Shown here one piece after another: positions 27,787 to 36,835 of a DNA stretch of 64,000 nt. The first letter of the stretch is position 1. Each line of letters starts with the position of its first letter. Below the pieces are notes generated by a model that was given only the letters and a program-made list of their open reading frames with translations, was not told the origin of the DNA and did not search any database. Origin of the DNA: Lachnospiraceae bacterium A2 (GTDB taxonomy: Bacteria; Bacillota; Clostridia; Lachnospirales; Lachnospiraceae); the NCBI GenBank assembly GCA_000403315.2, contig KE159636.1, positions 1,463,740 to 1,527,739 on the forward strand, given 5' to 3'. Made by a program: the position numbers and the translations under genes.

Positions 27787-27975
27787 ATGGCTCTGAACTA
27801 TTTTAGGGACAGGCTTTTTGATTTACTGAACAAAAGCGAGGGGATGGGGATTGCAGACCTGAACGCAAACGAGCGGAACAGCCTGCTCACTGTCAGGACA
27901 GAGGACTGGAACGTATTTGAAATCATATGCCGACAGGCAGCGGGGAAGGAGGACGGATGGACGACCGCAAACTGA
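27787..27975 (+). CDS. Small conserved protein of Tn1549-like elements
   Basis: This 62-residue protein (MALNYFRDRLFDLLNKSEG...) has AAAGGGGGG 9 bases before its start. Proteins with the same beginning occur in Clostridia conjugative elements and carry no assigned function. Its end overlaps the start of the SymE-like gene by 19 bases, so the two are cotranscribed. Confidence 0.65.
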   Translation: MALNYFRDRLFDLLNKSEGMGIADLNANERNSLLTVRTEDWNVFEIICRQAAGKEDGWTTAN

Positions 27976-28145
27976 CTGTTTATAACGGACGTGGGGCTTT
28001 CAAAAAATCGCCGCCGCAGATTCTTTTACAGGGAAACTGGCTGGAACAGGCTGGATTTTCCACAGGGGACAAAATCACCGTGAAATGCCATCAGGGGAAG
28101 CTTGTCATTACCAAAGACGACGCAAGAGCAGATTCAGGGAAATAA
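27957..28145 (+). CDS. SymE-like (type I addiction module family) protein
   Basis: This 62-residue protein starts at 27957 after GAAGGAGGACGG. The sequence KLTVYNGRG...PPQILLQGNWLEQAGFSTGDKITVKCHQGKLVITKD is the AbrB/MazE-like SymE fold. E. coli SymE is an SOS-induced RNA-associated toxin repressed by an antisense RNA. In Firmicutes elements the same domain is common next to small hypothetical genes, and toxicity is unproven. No antisense RNA gene was recognised here. Confidence 0.75.
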   Translation: MDDRKLTVYNGRGAFKKSPPQILLQGNWLEQAGFSTGDKITVKCHQGKLVITKDDARADSGK

Positions 28146-28260
28146 GGTTTATCATAAAAAATGAATTTTTTGTAAAATTTATTCCCTTTGGAAAGTACTT
28201 GCAGTATAATGGAACCAGCGAAAAATCGAAATTTCTGAAGAACACGGGAGGAAAAACATA

Positions 28261-29175
28261 ATGTTGGAATTTGCCCCGAATACTTATATGTTGGAATATC
28301 AGAATGGTGCCTACCTCTGTAATGGAACAAAACGGATAGAAGCGCCGCTGAATTTAAAGACCCTTGAAGAAGCTGTTAGGCAATGCCCAAAGCTTCAACA
28401 GGTTTTATTGGATGATGCGCCGTTTGACGACAGGTGTTTCTCTATTTTGGCAAGGATTCCCAAGCTGAATATGCTGACTCTGATGCGGGGCAGGCAGATT
28501 ACCGGACACGGGCTGGAACTGTTGAAAGACCTTCCCTTAAAGGATCTGTTCTTACAGCGGACAGCTCTGGACAACGAGGGGCTGGCCCAGGCCGCACAGA
28601 TTAAAAAACTGGAAAATATCTATATAGCTGCCTGCCATCATATTACCTTTGAAGGACTGCTGGCGGTTTCCTGGAGGGATAAGCTGTACATCAGCGATAC
28701 AGACAGGCATGATGACGAGGGACTGGCGGGGTTGTTTACAAAGGCAGAGCGCAAGTCATATGAAGATGCCCGTACCTATAAAACCATAAAAAATCGAATT
28801 TCATTGGACAATCCTGCACTACAGGCTCCCATCCATGCGCTACAGGAATTCTTTGACGACATGAACCGCTGGGAGCGGATGGCAGAACAAAAAGGACGTG
28901 GTAATCGGGCGGAGCTTGATGCGCTTTTTGCCAAGTGGGTTAGCTTCTCTCCTCGTCCCGGTTGGCGTACTGAGAGTCTTTCATGGAAACGCGGCGGGAC
29001 TTATACAGATTATCGTTTGATTGCCGGTGTCCAGGTAACAAAAAGCAAGTTTTGGCTTTATGCGGAACAGGATATTTTCTACTATCGTTATTTGATGCGT
29101 CTGATTGATGATAAGTGGATGATTGACAATGCCCAGTGGTGTCAAAATGGGCGTTGGTCATTCTGTGGTTTGTAA
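28261..29175 (+). CDS. Leucine-rich-repeat protein with NTF2-like C-terminal domain (immunity-like)
   Basis: This 304-residue cytoplasmic protein has GGGAGG 9 bases before the ATG. Residues ~30-140 form degenerate leucine-rich repeats (CPKLQQVLLDDAPFDD, IPKLNMLTLMRG, LPLKDLFLQRTALDNEGL, IKKLENIYIAACHHIT). Residues ~185-304 resemble an NTF2-like fold (LQAPIHALQEFFDDMNRWE, with YYRYLMRLIDDKWMIDNAQW). NTF2-fold and LRR domains occur in bacterial polymorphic-toxin immunity proteins, but no cognate toxin gene is adjacent. The role is inference; the reading frame is clean within a patch of dead genes. Confidence 0.65.
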   Translation: MLEFAPNTYMLEYQNGAYLCNGTKRIEAPLNLKTLEEAVRQCPKLQQVLLDDAPFDDRCFSILARIPKLNMLTLMRGRQITGHGLELLKDLPLKDLFLQRTALDNEGLAQAAQIKKLENIYIAACHHITFEGLLAVSWRDKLYISDTDRHDDEGLAGLFTKAERKSYEDARTYKTIKNRISLDNPALQAPIHALQEFFDDMNRWERMAEQKGRGNRAELDALFAKWVSFSPRPGWRTESLSWKRGGTYTDYRLIAGVQVTKSKFWLYAEQDIFYYRYLMRLIDDKWMIDNAQWCQNGRWSFCGL

Positions 29176-29297
29176 CGGAAAGTTGGTTCTTGAGGAATTT
29201 AAGCAAATTCCAGTTTATCAAGCCACGTTTTCAATTAAATACCACCAGCACAAAACCGCTGCTACATGAAAACATATACCATGCAACAGCGGTTTTC

Positions 29298-29949
29298 TTA
29301 TTTCCGTTTCTTCCTCTGGCTGACATAACTTTTGAAGAATTTCGATTTTTCAAGGATATGTACAAGCTGCCGGAACTCCATATCAGACAGCTTGTTATAA
29401 TTGATACCCAGCCGCTTGCACAGTAAAGCGCAGCCTGTATTCGTCATCCTCAATATGTGCAGCCCGTAAAATCCGGAAGTGCGGGTCATCTTCCCCAGGG
29501 CGGTAGCGTTCTATAATTTCGTGCCGGATAGTATCAACAAGGGAGTTGAGGTTTTGAATCTGCATGGAAGCAATCCCATCCACATAAACCTCAATGTCAG
29601 CCAGAAACTTTATAAAATCCTTGTGGGTGGCAATTTCGCACAGCAGGCGGTTGTTAATCCGGCCACTTTTCAGAAGCGCAACCATTTCGTCATTCAAATG
29701 CAGTTCTGTTAAAGGCGTGTTGGCCTGCTCCCTGTTTTCCGTCAGGCATAACAGATAATCAATGGACACCCCATAAAAATCTGCCAGCGTGATAAGGTTG
29801 CCATGATTGATTTCTTTATTATCTTTGGATTCATAGCTGGCAAGGGCAGATTTTAAAATCTGCGTCAGTCGTGCCAGTTCTTCCAGATTAAGCCCTTTGT
29901 CCTTGCGCAGTTCCCAAAGGCGTTCCTGTATGGTAGTCGCTCCTTTCAT
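29298..29949 (-). pseudogene. XRE-family regulator with a late frameshift
   Basis: It starts at 29949 (MKGATTIQERLWELRKD) after AAAGGAG. An N-terminal Cro/C1 helix-turn-helix (NLEELARLTQILKSALASYE with LADFYGVSIDYLLCL) leads to a ~110-residue C-terminal domain of the Tn1549-type regulators. After DDEYRLRFTVQ the frame ends in AGYQL*, whereas the expected continuation (CKRLGINYNKLSDMEFRQLV...VSQRKKRK) is in the next frame, reaching 29298. A one-base change near 29427 is the likely cause. The DNA-binding part remains intact, so a shortened repressor could still act. Confidence 0.75.
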
Positions 29950-30479
29950 GGGCGCACGCTCCTTTCTGGCGGCTGCTTCCCTGCCGCCTGACTGGATTAT
30001 ACCATACTTTCCACAATCGTGGAAATTTCCGATATTTGCCCTTAATTCTTTTTTTGTGGACATACGGCACAAGGCTAAAAATGTTCTATGATACAGGTAA
30101 GTTCATCGATGGATTATTCCAATCGAATGACCGGCCTGTATGGGATATGCTCCCCGGCGATGTAACGCAACGACTTCCGGCAGGGAAACGGAGGAACCCT
30201 GACCGCAACGAGCGTACCAAGGAGAGCGAAACGCCGCCAAAGACGGGGGCAGGAACGACAGCAGAGGGAACCGGCAAAAACGAACACCAAAACGATACCG
30301 AAACACAACAATTTCACAGGGCATAGTCTGCCCTGCCCGTAATACCAAGGGAGATTTTGGGGCGGCTCTACGGCTGGATTTTCTCTGAAAATCGCCCCGA
30401 AACGCTACACAAAAAACCACTACCCGCCCATTCCGGCTGTTACTGATGAATCGGGCGGTTTTTCTATGAAGGAGGCACC
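29950..30479. other. Conjugative-element non-coding region
   Basis: No gene is supported here. Repeated purine-rich text (30180-30310) and several hairpins are present. The last, 30422-30464, reads CCGCCCATTCC ... GAATCGGGCGG followed by TTTTTC, and looks like a terminator just upstream of the next small gene. Confidence 0.4.
30422..30464 (+). terminator. Stem-loop terminator
   Basis: The arms CCCGCCCATTCC and GAATCGGGCGG are followed by TTTTTCT. Confidence 0.55.
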
Positions 30480-30671
30480 ATGCCGAGAATGTCAAAAAAG
30501 CGGAAGAAAGAGCTTGCTTTCTTCCTGAACGACCGGGGGCGCAGAAGCTACAACGGACTTTGCCGGAAATGCCAGCATGAGTGCAAGCAGAGTTTCAGGG
30601 CTGTCATGATCGACTGCCCCCGTTACCAATCCAAACGAGCCAAAAGGAGGACACCACCGAATGAATTGTGA
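30480..30671 (+). CDS. Small Cys-containing basic protein of conjugative elements
   Basis: This is 63 residues with a strong GAAGGAGGCACC ahead of the ATG. It is Lys/Arg-rich, with CRKCQHECKQ and a later Cys (DCPRYQSKRAK) that could form a zinc knuckle. Similar small proteins precede the replication initiator gene in Tn1549-like elements. It overlaps that gene's start by 11 bases. Function unknown. Confidence 0.65.
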   Translation: MPRMSKKRKKELAFFLNDRGRRSYNGLCRKCQHECKQSFRAVMIDCPRYQSKRAKRRTPPNEL

Positions 30672-31005
30672 ATTTATGGTAGCCAGTACACCCCTGCCGC
30701 CCTGTATGCCGCTCCCAAAGGCAATGCTCCCTCTTCCGGTCAGCAATAGGGCAAAAGTCATGTATGCCCGCCTGCTGGATGAAATCCTGACAAGGGGGAA
30801 CCCCGGACTGCAACGGGATTCTGTTTATCCGCTTCCCCGTCATGGAGATAGCGGCGGCACTCTCCCGAAGCCCCCAGACCTGCAAGCGTTCCCTGAACGA
30901 GCTGGAACAGGCCGGGATAATTATGCGTGTCCGTCAGGGAATCGGGGAGGTCAGCCACATCTATATCCTGCTCTCCAGGGAGGATACCGCCCATGAATGG
31001 GAAGC
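30661..31005 (+). pseudogene. Replication-initiator-like protein (RepA-type) with frameshift
   Basis: MNCEFMVASTPLPPCMPLPK and LPVSNRAKVMYARLLDEIL are the standard start of the small RepA-like winged-helix proteins of Tn1549-type elements. After about 30800 the frame shifts. The continuation, NGILFIRFPVMEIAAALSRS with SLNELEQAGIIMRVRQGIGEVSHIYIL (helix-turn-helix), is in the +1 frame. Its normal stop cannot be located because that frame runs open into the next gene. Confidence 0.75.
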
Positions 31006-31187
31006 TGGAAAAACTGAATCAGGAGATGGAAAAGACCGAAGCAAGGCTGGAAAGCCATCTCCCCCACCCGGAATCCGTGACGGACGGGCAGGTCAGCACC
31101 ATCTTAAAAATACTGTTCCACCGGGGCGACACGAAGCGTCTTGTGGCACAGGCTCTTACCGAAAACCGGAAGGAGGACACGGAATGA
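30993..31187 (+). CDS. Small hypothetical protein of conjugative elements
   Basis: This 64-residue alpha-helical protein starts at 30993 (MNGKLEKLNQEMEKTEARLE) with AGGGAGG upstream. It overlaps the following gene by 4 bases (ATGA), which indicates translational coupling. It is recognisable only by position, between the initiator-like and transfer-assisting genes. Confidence 0.6.
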   Translation: MNGKLEKLNQEMEKTEARLESHLPHPESVTDGQVSTILKILFHRGDTKRLVAQALTENRKEDTE

Positions 31188-31699
31188 AATTTTCAAAAAG
31201 CGAGCTGGATATTATCTGCCAGTATGCCGCACCGACCAAGGCGGAAACCCTTGCGGGCATGAAAGAAACCGTGCCGGTGATAAAGGACTTACTGACAAAG
31301 GCAATCGTGGAGAACGCCATCCGGAAACTGGAAAAGATACCGGAGCCAGAGTGCAGCCGGTTTGTTGCCGCCACGAAAGCCCGGTTCCTTGCGGAGCGTG
31401 ACAATTCCATCCGCCAGCGGCTTGCGGCAGCAAAAATGCAGGAGCCGATTATGCAGGGGCATGGCCTGTCAGGGGAAGAACGGTTTCTGCCACAGACCCG
31501 GCACATGATTACACTGGAAGTACAGAAAGACTGCTTTGTCGGTTTTAAGGGGGAGCGGTTCCGTTTCTTCCTCTCCGATGAAGGTTACTGGAACGCAAAG
31601 CGCAGCGAACAGGAAGGGGAAATCAAGATAAAGAGCCATGCCGCCGTTGTTGCCGGAAAGCTCTATCCTGACAAGAAGCCCAGACAGCAGGAACGGTAA
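31184..31699 (+). CDS. Conserved conjugative-element protein (transposon-transfer-assisting-like N-terminus)
   Basis: It starts at 31184 (MKFSKSELDIICQYAAPTK) with AAGGAGG 7 bases upstream and encodes 171 residues. The first ~70 residues resemble the short transposon-transfer-assisting proteins. The rest (SRFVAATKARFLAERDNSIRQRLAAAK, ERFLPQTRHMITLEV, RFFLSDEGYWN) is a conserved extension in Tn1549-like elements with no assigned activity. It is intact and ends 55 bases before the inverted repeat of an IS4-type element, which therefore ended this operon. Confidence 0.65.
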   Translation: MKFSKSELDIICQYAAPTKAETLAGMKETVPVIKDLLTKAIVENAIRKLEKIPEPECSRFVAATKARFLAERDNSIRQRLAAAKMQEPIMQGHGLSGEERFLPQTRHMITLEVQKDCFVGFKGERFRFFLSDEGYWNAKRSEQEGEIKIKSHAAVVAGKLYPDKKPRQQER

Positions 31700-31754
31700 A
31701 AACGGCAGAAAAACGGAAAGCCGGAAAATCCCCCTCTGAAAGAGGGCGCAGAAC

Positions 31755-33362
31755 CAACGTCCACTGGATAATGTCATTAAGTTTAACGGAAGAAGACAAC
31801 AAAAACAGCATATATGTTATATGATTTAAATTTTCACGCATAGCAAACAAACAGATTAGAATCTGTCTGTGTATGATAATTAGATGTTGGGCTATCGGTA
31901 TAAAAAACTTGCCTTTTCCCATATTTTGACTTTGCGGGGACTGTTTCTGCTGGGACGTATTGGAAGCATATATTGCATTATTACAGCCTCAACATCAGGC
32001 GGATCATCTGCTTTACACACCAGGAAATGCCTGCATTCCCTGATGGCTCTGGAGAAATTAATTTGATGGATGTATTTCCTCTTTTTCCTTTTCTACGCCA
32101 CATGCATGGTAATTACCGAACAGAAATTATATATGATTGCTTTTGCAAATATTTCCTGATGTATGTGAGCCGTCTTTTTGGAGTGCAGCTTATTTAGTGA
32201 CAGCGTATGCTTTAATTCCCGGAATGAAGTTTCGATGCCCCATCTCATGGCGTACAGTCCCTTGATTTCCTACATTGAAAATTATGAGGGAAAAAGATTG
32301 GTAAGCAGTGATTCATATTTGTCTTTACCAATCTGTATTCTGGCCAGACGGAAACCAATGGGAAAAACGCCTTTTTCGCCGGGAGATATAAAATCAAATG
32401 TAACATTTGTCGCCATTGTGCGGAACCGTTCCGGTTGCTTTTTATTAATGCATCTTTTTAGACGTGTCAGATTAATGGAGAGATTCATGTCAGCTTCCCC
32501 AACAGTCTGATTGATGTGAAATGTATGAAGGATTCCGTTACTGGTAATGTCTTTTGCACGAATCACATATTTCAGGTTCCAATGCTGGGCATAGGCAAGT
32601 ATATTCCAACTTACATAGTTGCGGTCAGCAATGAATATGCATTTGTCATCCGCAGTATAGGCTTTCATGAAATCAACGAGGGCACGCTGTTCGTTCTGCC
32701 CATGCCGTCCGACAATATGCAGCATCTGGTAACTTCTGTTGCAGAGGTCATACAGGGCATTGATGTGCAGTACGTTGAAGCCTTTGCCATTTGACGAGTT
32801 TCTGTAATAGGAAGCTGGGTCACTGGGGTTGCGGAAAATGTTGATGTCAGAGCCATCGCATGCCAGCAGACGGTAATCTTTATACTTTATTTTTCCTGGA
32901 TACCAGCAGTTAAAGCACCTAAGGGTTTCAGGGAAATATACCGGACTGATTTTGTCTCTCTGCTGTGTTAAAGCTGATACAGTCGGGGTGTATTCTGCAT
33001 GATTATAAAAATCCAAAAGTTCGTCCTGTGCAGACTGCCCTGACATAGAAGGAAGAAAATGAGTGGTTTTTCCAATGAAAGCTTTCGGTTTCTAACGAAA
33101 TCAGTTTGTGGATTCTTGACATAATTTTTTCTGTTATCTGAAATATCATGGATAAGATTATATAGATTTTGTTTGGCTTTTGTTGCAAATTTCATAATGT
33201 GCCTCCTTGTAATTCAATTTATATATTTCTAATTACAAGGGCCGCTTTCGCTTCTTTTAAATCACAGTAAGCGAAAGCGGTCGCACATTTTCAGTCCTGT
33301 GTCAAGTGCTTTTTTGATTTTTTCAAACTTCTAAACTTAATGACATTATCCACTGGACGTTG
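31755..33362. mobile_element. Degenerate IS4-family insertion sequence
   Basis: The terminal inverted repeats are about 29 bp: CAACGTCCACTGGATAATG (from 31755), then TCATTAAGTTTA, and the inverse at the right end up to 33362 with one mismatch. Total 1608 bp. The only gene is a dead transposase. A GGACGTTG beyond the right end repeats the terminal text, so the exact target duplication is unclear. Confidence 0.85.
31892..33195 (-). pseudogene. IS4-family transposase with frameshift and internal stops
   Basis: The minus strand starts MKFATKAKQNLYNLIHDISD at 33195. A frameshift near 33065 leads to MSGQSAQDELLDFYNHAEYTP. DDE residues lie in LLACDGSDINI and CIFIADRNYVSW. After LLTNLFPS there are in-frame stops (TAA near 32282, TAG near 32270). 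The frame then resumes with EIKGLYAMRWGIETSFRELKH, the IS4 Y-(2)-R-(3)-E-(6)-K signature, and meets a further stop near 32090. No active transposase is possible. Confidence 0.88.
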
Positions 33363-33576
33363 TGCGTCCTGCGGACAGCAGATGATTTCCGTAGATTTTT
33401 AATCTGCTTCAATCATCACAGGGGAAGCTATCCTTCCCCTGCGCTGGCTTTGCCAGCTACCCCTTTGTAGAACTTAACGCCTGAAAATTTTTCAGAGAGC
33501 CTATTCCATTTAGCAAGTTAAGGCTGTATAATAGAGCAAGTGACAAATCGGAATTGATATGACGAAAGGAGATATT
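33196..33576. other. Intergenic: IS right end and upstream region of the iron-sulfur gene
   Basis: The first half belongs to the IS4-type element (to 33362), including an imperfect inverted repeat CCGCTTTCGCTT / AAGCGAAAGCGG at 33242-33281. The rest has a GGGGAAGC...GCGCTGGC hairpin-rich stretch. No gene seen. Confidence 0.4.
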
Positions 33577-34266
33577 ATGATTGATAATAAACAGGTCAAA
33601 GAAATTCTGTTTGGATTAGGAGCAGATTTATGTGGAATAGCGAGTATAGATAGATTTAATGACGCCCCTAAAGGGTATCATCCTATGGATGTTTTACCAA
33701 CTTGCAAATCGGTTATTTCTTTTGGATGTAGATTTCCGATAGGAACTCTAAGCTGCAATTCTCCTGTACCTTATACAAGAGTGAGAAATTCTATTACGCC
33801 CAAAATGGATGCAATTGCTCTTGATTTTTGCATTGAAATGGAAAAATATCAAATCGTTTGTGTACCAGTTCCAACAAATGAAAGCCAATGGGACGAAAAC
33901 ACTAAGAGATGGCGTTCTATTATTTCTCAAAAGCATGCGGCACAGGCAGCGGGATTAGGTACGATAGGGAGACATTCTTTGCTTATTACACCAGAATTTG
34001 GAAGTATGGTTTGGTTGGGAGCAGTTTTGTGTGAACAAAAATTAGAGTGTGACAAGTTAAAAGATAATATTTGTAATAACTGTAATGCCTGCGTAAACAT
34101 ATGTCCAGTAAATGCGTTAGAACATCTAGAGTTAGAGCAACAGGCATGTTGGGATTATGCCTTTGGTGATGATAAAACAATACAAAGCTGGGTGATAAGT
34201 TGCCACAAATGTAGAGATATTTGCCCTTATAATTTAGGAACAGAAAATTCGTTTATAAAGAAGTAG
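33577..34266 (+). CDS. Double [4Fe-4S] cluster protein related to epoxyqueuosine reductase
   Basis: This 229-residue protein has its start at 33577 (MIDNKQVKEILFGLG) after AAAGGAG. It has the QueG-like N-terminal region (GADLCGIASIDRF, VISFGCRFP), a cobalamin-domain-like middle with KHAAQAAGLGTIGRHSLLITPEFG, and two ferredoxin clusters (CNNCNACVNICP and CHKCRDICPYN). It is shorter than QueG (about 310-380), and similar short proteins are annotated only as 4Fe-4S binding. A reductive, corrinoid-linked activity is possible. AT content is higher than in the 1-25 kb region, in line with an accessory origin. Confidence 0.82.
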   Translation: MIDNKQVKEILFGLGADLCGIASIDRFNDAPKGYHPMDVLPTCKSVISFGCRFPIGTLSCNSPVPYTRVRNSITPKMDAIALDFCIEMEKYQIVCVPVPTNESQWDENTKRWRSIISQKHAAQAAGLGTIGRHSLLITPEFGSMVWLGAVLCEQKLECDKLKDNICNNCNACVNICPVNALEHLELEQQACWDYAFGDDKTIQSWVISCHKCRDICPYNLGTENSFIKK

Positions 34267-34375
34267 ACCAATTTCAGTTGATATTCCACTTATTTTAGGA
34301 AATTTAATAACTATTATATTTGATTATCAAATTCTTCGCAAACCCTTGAAAACACTAAGTTTGTAGCAAGTGTAC

Positions 34376-34452
34376 TTTCCCTTACTCTTTCCCTTGTGTT
34401 ACATTCTCCCATTAGCTTTCATGAACCTTAATATGGGAAAAATTAAGGGAAA
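34376..34452. repeat. Left-end repeat cluster of the mobilizable element (candidate integrase arm sites)
   Basis: TTTCCCTTACTCTTTCCCTTGTG (34376-34398, two direct TTTCCCTT units) is followed by an inverted AATTAAGGGAAA at 34441-34452. The same order occurs just beyond the integrase gene at 43909-43959. Matching clusters at both ends suggest integrase arm-type sites and place the left end near here. The crossover core itself was not found. Confidence 0.55.
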
Positions 34453-34565
34453 GAAAATTTCATAACACAGTATAACATATAACAATAACAACATGGTGAA
34501 CTGATTGAAATGTTTTCGATATTTAACTCTATAACTGATTATTAAAAAAATGGAGATAAGATACG

Positions 34566-34802
34566 ATGAGAACAATATTTGCAGAATACAATTCACACAG
34601 AAACAGCATTGATGTTTATACCAATGCCGGTTATATGCTCCGCATTGACTGTTGGGAAGCTGAGAAGAACTTAAAAACCACTCCTGGATCAGACTGCGCA
34701 TTAAATACACTTGCTATTGATGAGCCACTTGAATATGCACGATTATATCTTGATGGTAATATGCAAATGTGGGTAGATGCAGAAGATTCTTTGGAATTGT
34801 AA
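34566..34802 (+). CDS. Small DUF6061-like protein
   Basis: This 78-residue acidic protein (MRTIFAEYNSHRNSIDVYTNAGYMLRIDCWE...) is preceded by TGGAGATAAG. It resembles the DUF6061 group, small proteins found repeatedly in Clostridia mobile elements, with no known function. It is single and monocistronic, followed directly by a clear terminator. Confidence 0.7.
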   Translation: MRTIFAEYNSHRNSIDVYTNAGYMLRIDCWEAEKNLKTTPGSDCALNTLAIDEPLEYARLYLDGNMQMWVDAEDSLEL

Positions 34803-34805
34803 ACC

Positions 34806-34848
34806 ACAAGTAGCCTGTATGCTTTATTTTACATACAGGCTACTTAAT
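34806..34848 (+). terminator. Terminator after the DUF6061-like gene
   Basis: AAGTAGCCTGTATG (34808-34821) pairs with CATACAGGCTACTT (34831-34844) around an AT loop; T-poor tail. A perfect 14-bp stem. Confidence 0.75.
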
Positions 34849-34920
34849 CAAAATCACCATAATTGATCAAGCAAGTTTTTTTAATATACCTCGGAGTCAT
34901 TTTCGTTCGATCTTTCATCG

Positions 34921-35556
34921 CTAATAAAATTTCTCTGAAGTGATAGCAGATAACAGATTGGCAGGTTTTTCTAAAAAATAATCTGCTTTTATGTGCTTAT
35001 TATGACTGCCCCATACTGCTAAAGCAAAATCAATTCCCGCATTTTCCGCACATTTACTGTCATATTTGCTATCTCCGATATAAAGTACTTTCCTATGGTC
35101 TGTTTTTGATAATTCCACATATTTCAAAATCGGTGCGGCATTGGGTTTATGTTCCTGTGTATCGTCTGCACATATGATTGTTTTGAAATAATGACTGATA
35201 CCAAACGGACAAAAATCATGTGTAAATTCTTCCCTTGTCTTTGATGTGACAATCCCCATTTCATAATCCAGACTTAGAAGATTTTTCAATAATTCAACGA
35301 TTCCGTCAAATACTTTAATGTTATTTGTATAGTTACGCATATTTTTATCCCATAATTCTATCGCATAGGAAGTGTCTTTTATCGCAAGTTTTTTCAAAGC
35401 GTCTGTTCCTGTAATCCCTAACGCAAATCTTAGTTCAGAACATGGTATCTCTCTCCCGGACAATCCCTTTATAGTTTCCTGTAAAGAATGTAATACAGCA
35501 TATTCCGTATCAATCAGAGTGCCGTCAATGTCAAAAACGATATGCTTATACTTCAT
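34921..35556 (-). CDS. HAD-family phosphatase (phosphoglycolate phosphatase-like)
   Basis: This 211-residue HAD hydrolase starts at 35556 (MKYKHIVFDIDGTLIDTEYA) with AAAGGTGG upstream. Motif I is FDIDGTLID; motif II is GIVTSKTR; motif III lies around HKPNAAPILKYVE; motif IV is LYIGDSKYDSKCAENAG. A helical cap (about 16-80) is present. The substrate is unknown; PGP/beta-phosphoglucomutase-type phospho-sugars are usual. Its start overlaps the end of the O-acetyltransferase gene by 11 bases, so they form an operon on the mobilizable element. Confidence 0.88.
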   Translation of the reverse strand: MKYKHIVFDIDGTLIDTEYAVLHSLQETIKGLSGREIPCSELRFALGITGTDALKKLAIKDTSYAIELWDKNMRNYTNNIKVFDGIVELLKNLLSLDYEMGIVTSKTREEFTHDFCPFGISHYFKTIICADDTQEHKPNAAPILKYVELSKTDHRKVLYIGDSKYDSKCAENAGIDFALAVWGSHNKHIKADYFLEKPANLLSAITSEKFY

Positions 35557-36148
35557 GCTGCCACCTTTCCCTGTCTGTATCAAAATAACGTATCACCCTG
35601 CATGGATTTCCTACTGCAACACAATTAGGCGGGATAGGGCGGGTAACTACACTTCCAGCCCCTATCACGCTGTTTTTTCCTATAGTGACTCCGGGCAGAA
35701 GAATACAGCCGCCGCCAATCCAGACATTACTTTCTATTTCTATCGGACGTGCATAGGTTCTAAAAAATGTTGTCTGACGTTCCCTCCAATCCGGCACAAA
35801 CCTTTCCTGTGGTAAGACAGGGTGTGAAGATGTATAAATCTGCACATTTGACGCAATCAATACCCTGTCGCCAATTCGGATAGTTTTGTTATCCACAAAG
35901 GTACAATTCATATTGACGATCACATCATTTCCCAAAAAAATATTTTTTCCATAGTCGCAATGAAAAGGCGTGTCGATTGCCACATTTTCCCCTATTCCGC
36001 CCAACAGCTCCCGAAGAATGGAAGTGCGTTTTTCTGTATCTCCATAATCAGAAAAATAATATTTCCGTGTTAATTCCCTTGTGCGGGCAATCTGCTTTAA
36101 CGTATCGCTGTCCGCTGTTTCCAAAAAATCACTGGATTCGTAATACAC
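35546..36148 (-). CDS. Left-handed beta-helix O-acetyltransferase (maltose/galactoside acetyltransferase-like)
   Basis: This 200-residue trimer-type enzyme transfers acetyl from acetyl-CoA to sugars. The N-terminal Mac domain is YYESSDFLETADSDTLKQIARTRELTRKYY. The hexapeptide region includes FHCDYGKNIFLGNDVIVNMNCTFVD, SSHPVLPQERF and ARPIEIESNVWIGGGCILLPGVTIGKNSVIGAGSVVT. The HPV motif contains the catalytic-type His. Length is normal. It is cotranscribed with the HAD phosphatase gene and follows a broken HD-domain gene by 11 bases. Confidence 0.9.
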   Translation of the reverse strand: MYYESSDFLETADSDTLKQIARTRELTRKYYFSDYGDTEKRTSILRELLGGIGENVAIDTPFHCDYGKNIFLGNDVIVNMNCTFVDNKTIRIGDRVLIASNVQIYTSSHPVLPQERFVPDWRERQTTFFRTYARPIEIESNVWIGGGCILLPGVTIGKNSVIGAGSVVTRPIPPNCVAVGNPCRVIRYFDTDRERWQHEV

Positions 36149-36159
36149 AATATCCCCCC

Positions 36160-36759
36160 TTAACGAAAACTGTTTTCCATAACGCCCGGAAGCAGGGCAT
36201 AGATAGAACAGCCAATCTGATCCTCAAACCGTTCTTTAATCTCTAAAATCTTTTTCCATCTGTCTATTGTCGCTGGGTGAACGCCGTATCGCATTGTCAC
36301 GTCTACAAATCTCTTTTCCAAAAGACAGAACCCCGAAGGCATAGCCAATGCGTCACATAACTGTACAAGACGGTCATAATCATCATATACCGCATTTGCA
36401 ACAAATTCTTTCATAAACAGGTAATCCTCATCACTGACATCAAACTCTCCGATAGATGTGGCAATATCCTGTATCATAAATGCGTGGGATATACATATTT
36501 GTGCGGCTTTTCCTCACCCACGCTCCATACAGTAACGATAGCCGTCTATCAGATGCCTTTCCGAACTCACTCCGGCATAACGTCCAATATCGTGTAACAG
36601 CCCGAAAATATACGCCTGTTCAGAAGATAAATCTTTACAGTGTGACGCAATGTTTTTACAGGCTTCGGCTACATACCGGGAATGTTCTGCCCATGCTCCC
36701 GGATTGGATTCTGCCGCTTCCCTTAATGCCAGTTCTGCGGTCTGAATGTTCAACTCCAT
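36160..36759 (-). pseudogene. HD-domain phosphohydrolase with an in-frame nonsense codon
   Basis: It starts at 36759 (MELNIQTAELALREAAESNP) with AAAGGAG upstream. The HD core is WAEHSRYVAEACKNIASHC then FGLLHDIGRYAG with the His-Asp pair. After RYCMERG an in-frame TGA at 36514-36516 stops translation; the same frame continues GKAAQICISHAFMIQDI through to 36160. Only one lesion is seen in 199 codons, so inactivation is recent, or the codon is a sequencing error. It precedes the acetyltransferase and phosphatase genes on the same strand. Confidence 0.8.
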
Positions 36760-36835
36760 TTTTAACTCCTTTCAAAAGGGCGGGGCTGGAAGATAAACTG
36801 TCCAGCCCCTTTATGATGAAATATTTACAGATAAA

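Noticed and set aside
27957-28145. Complete SymE/SymR toxin-antitoxin pair
   Set aside because: No antisense RNA promoter or LexA box could be identified, so only the SymE-like protein is called.
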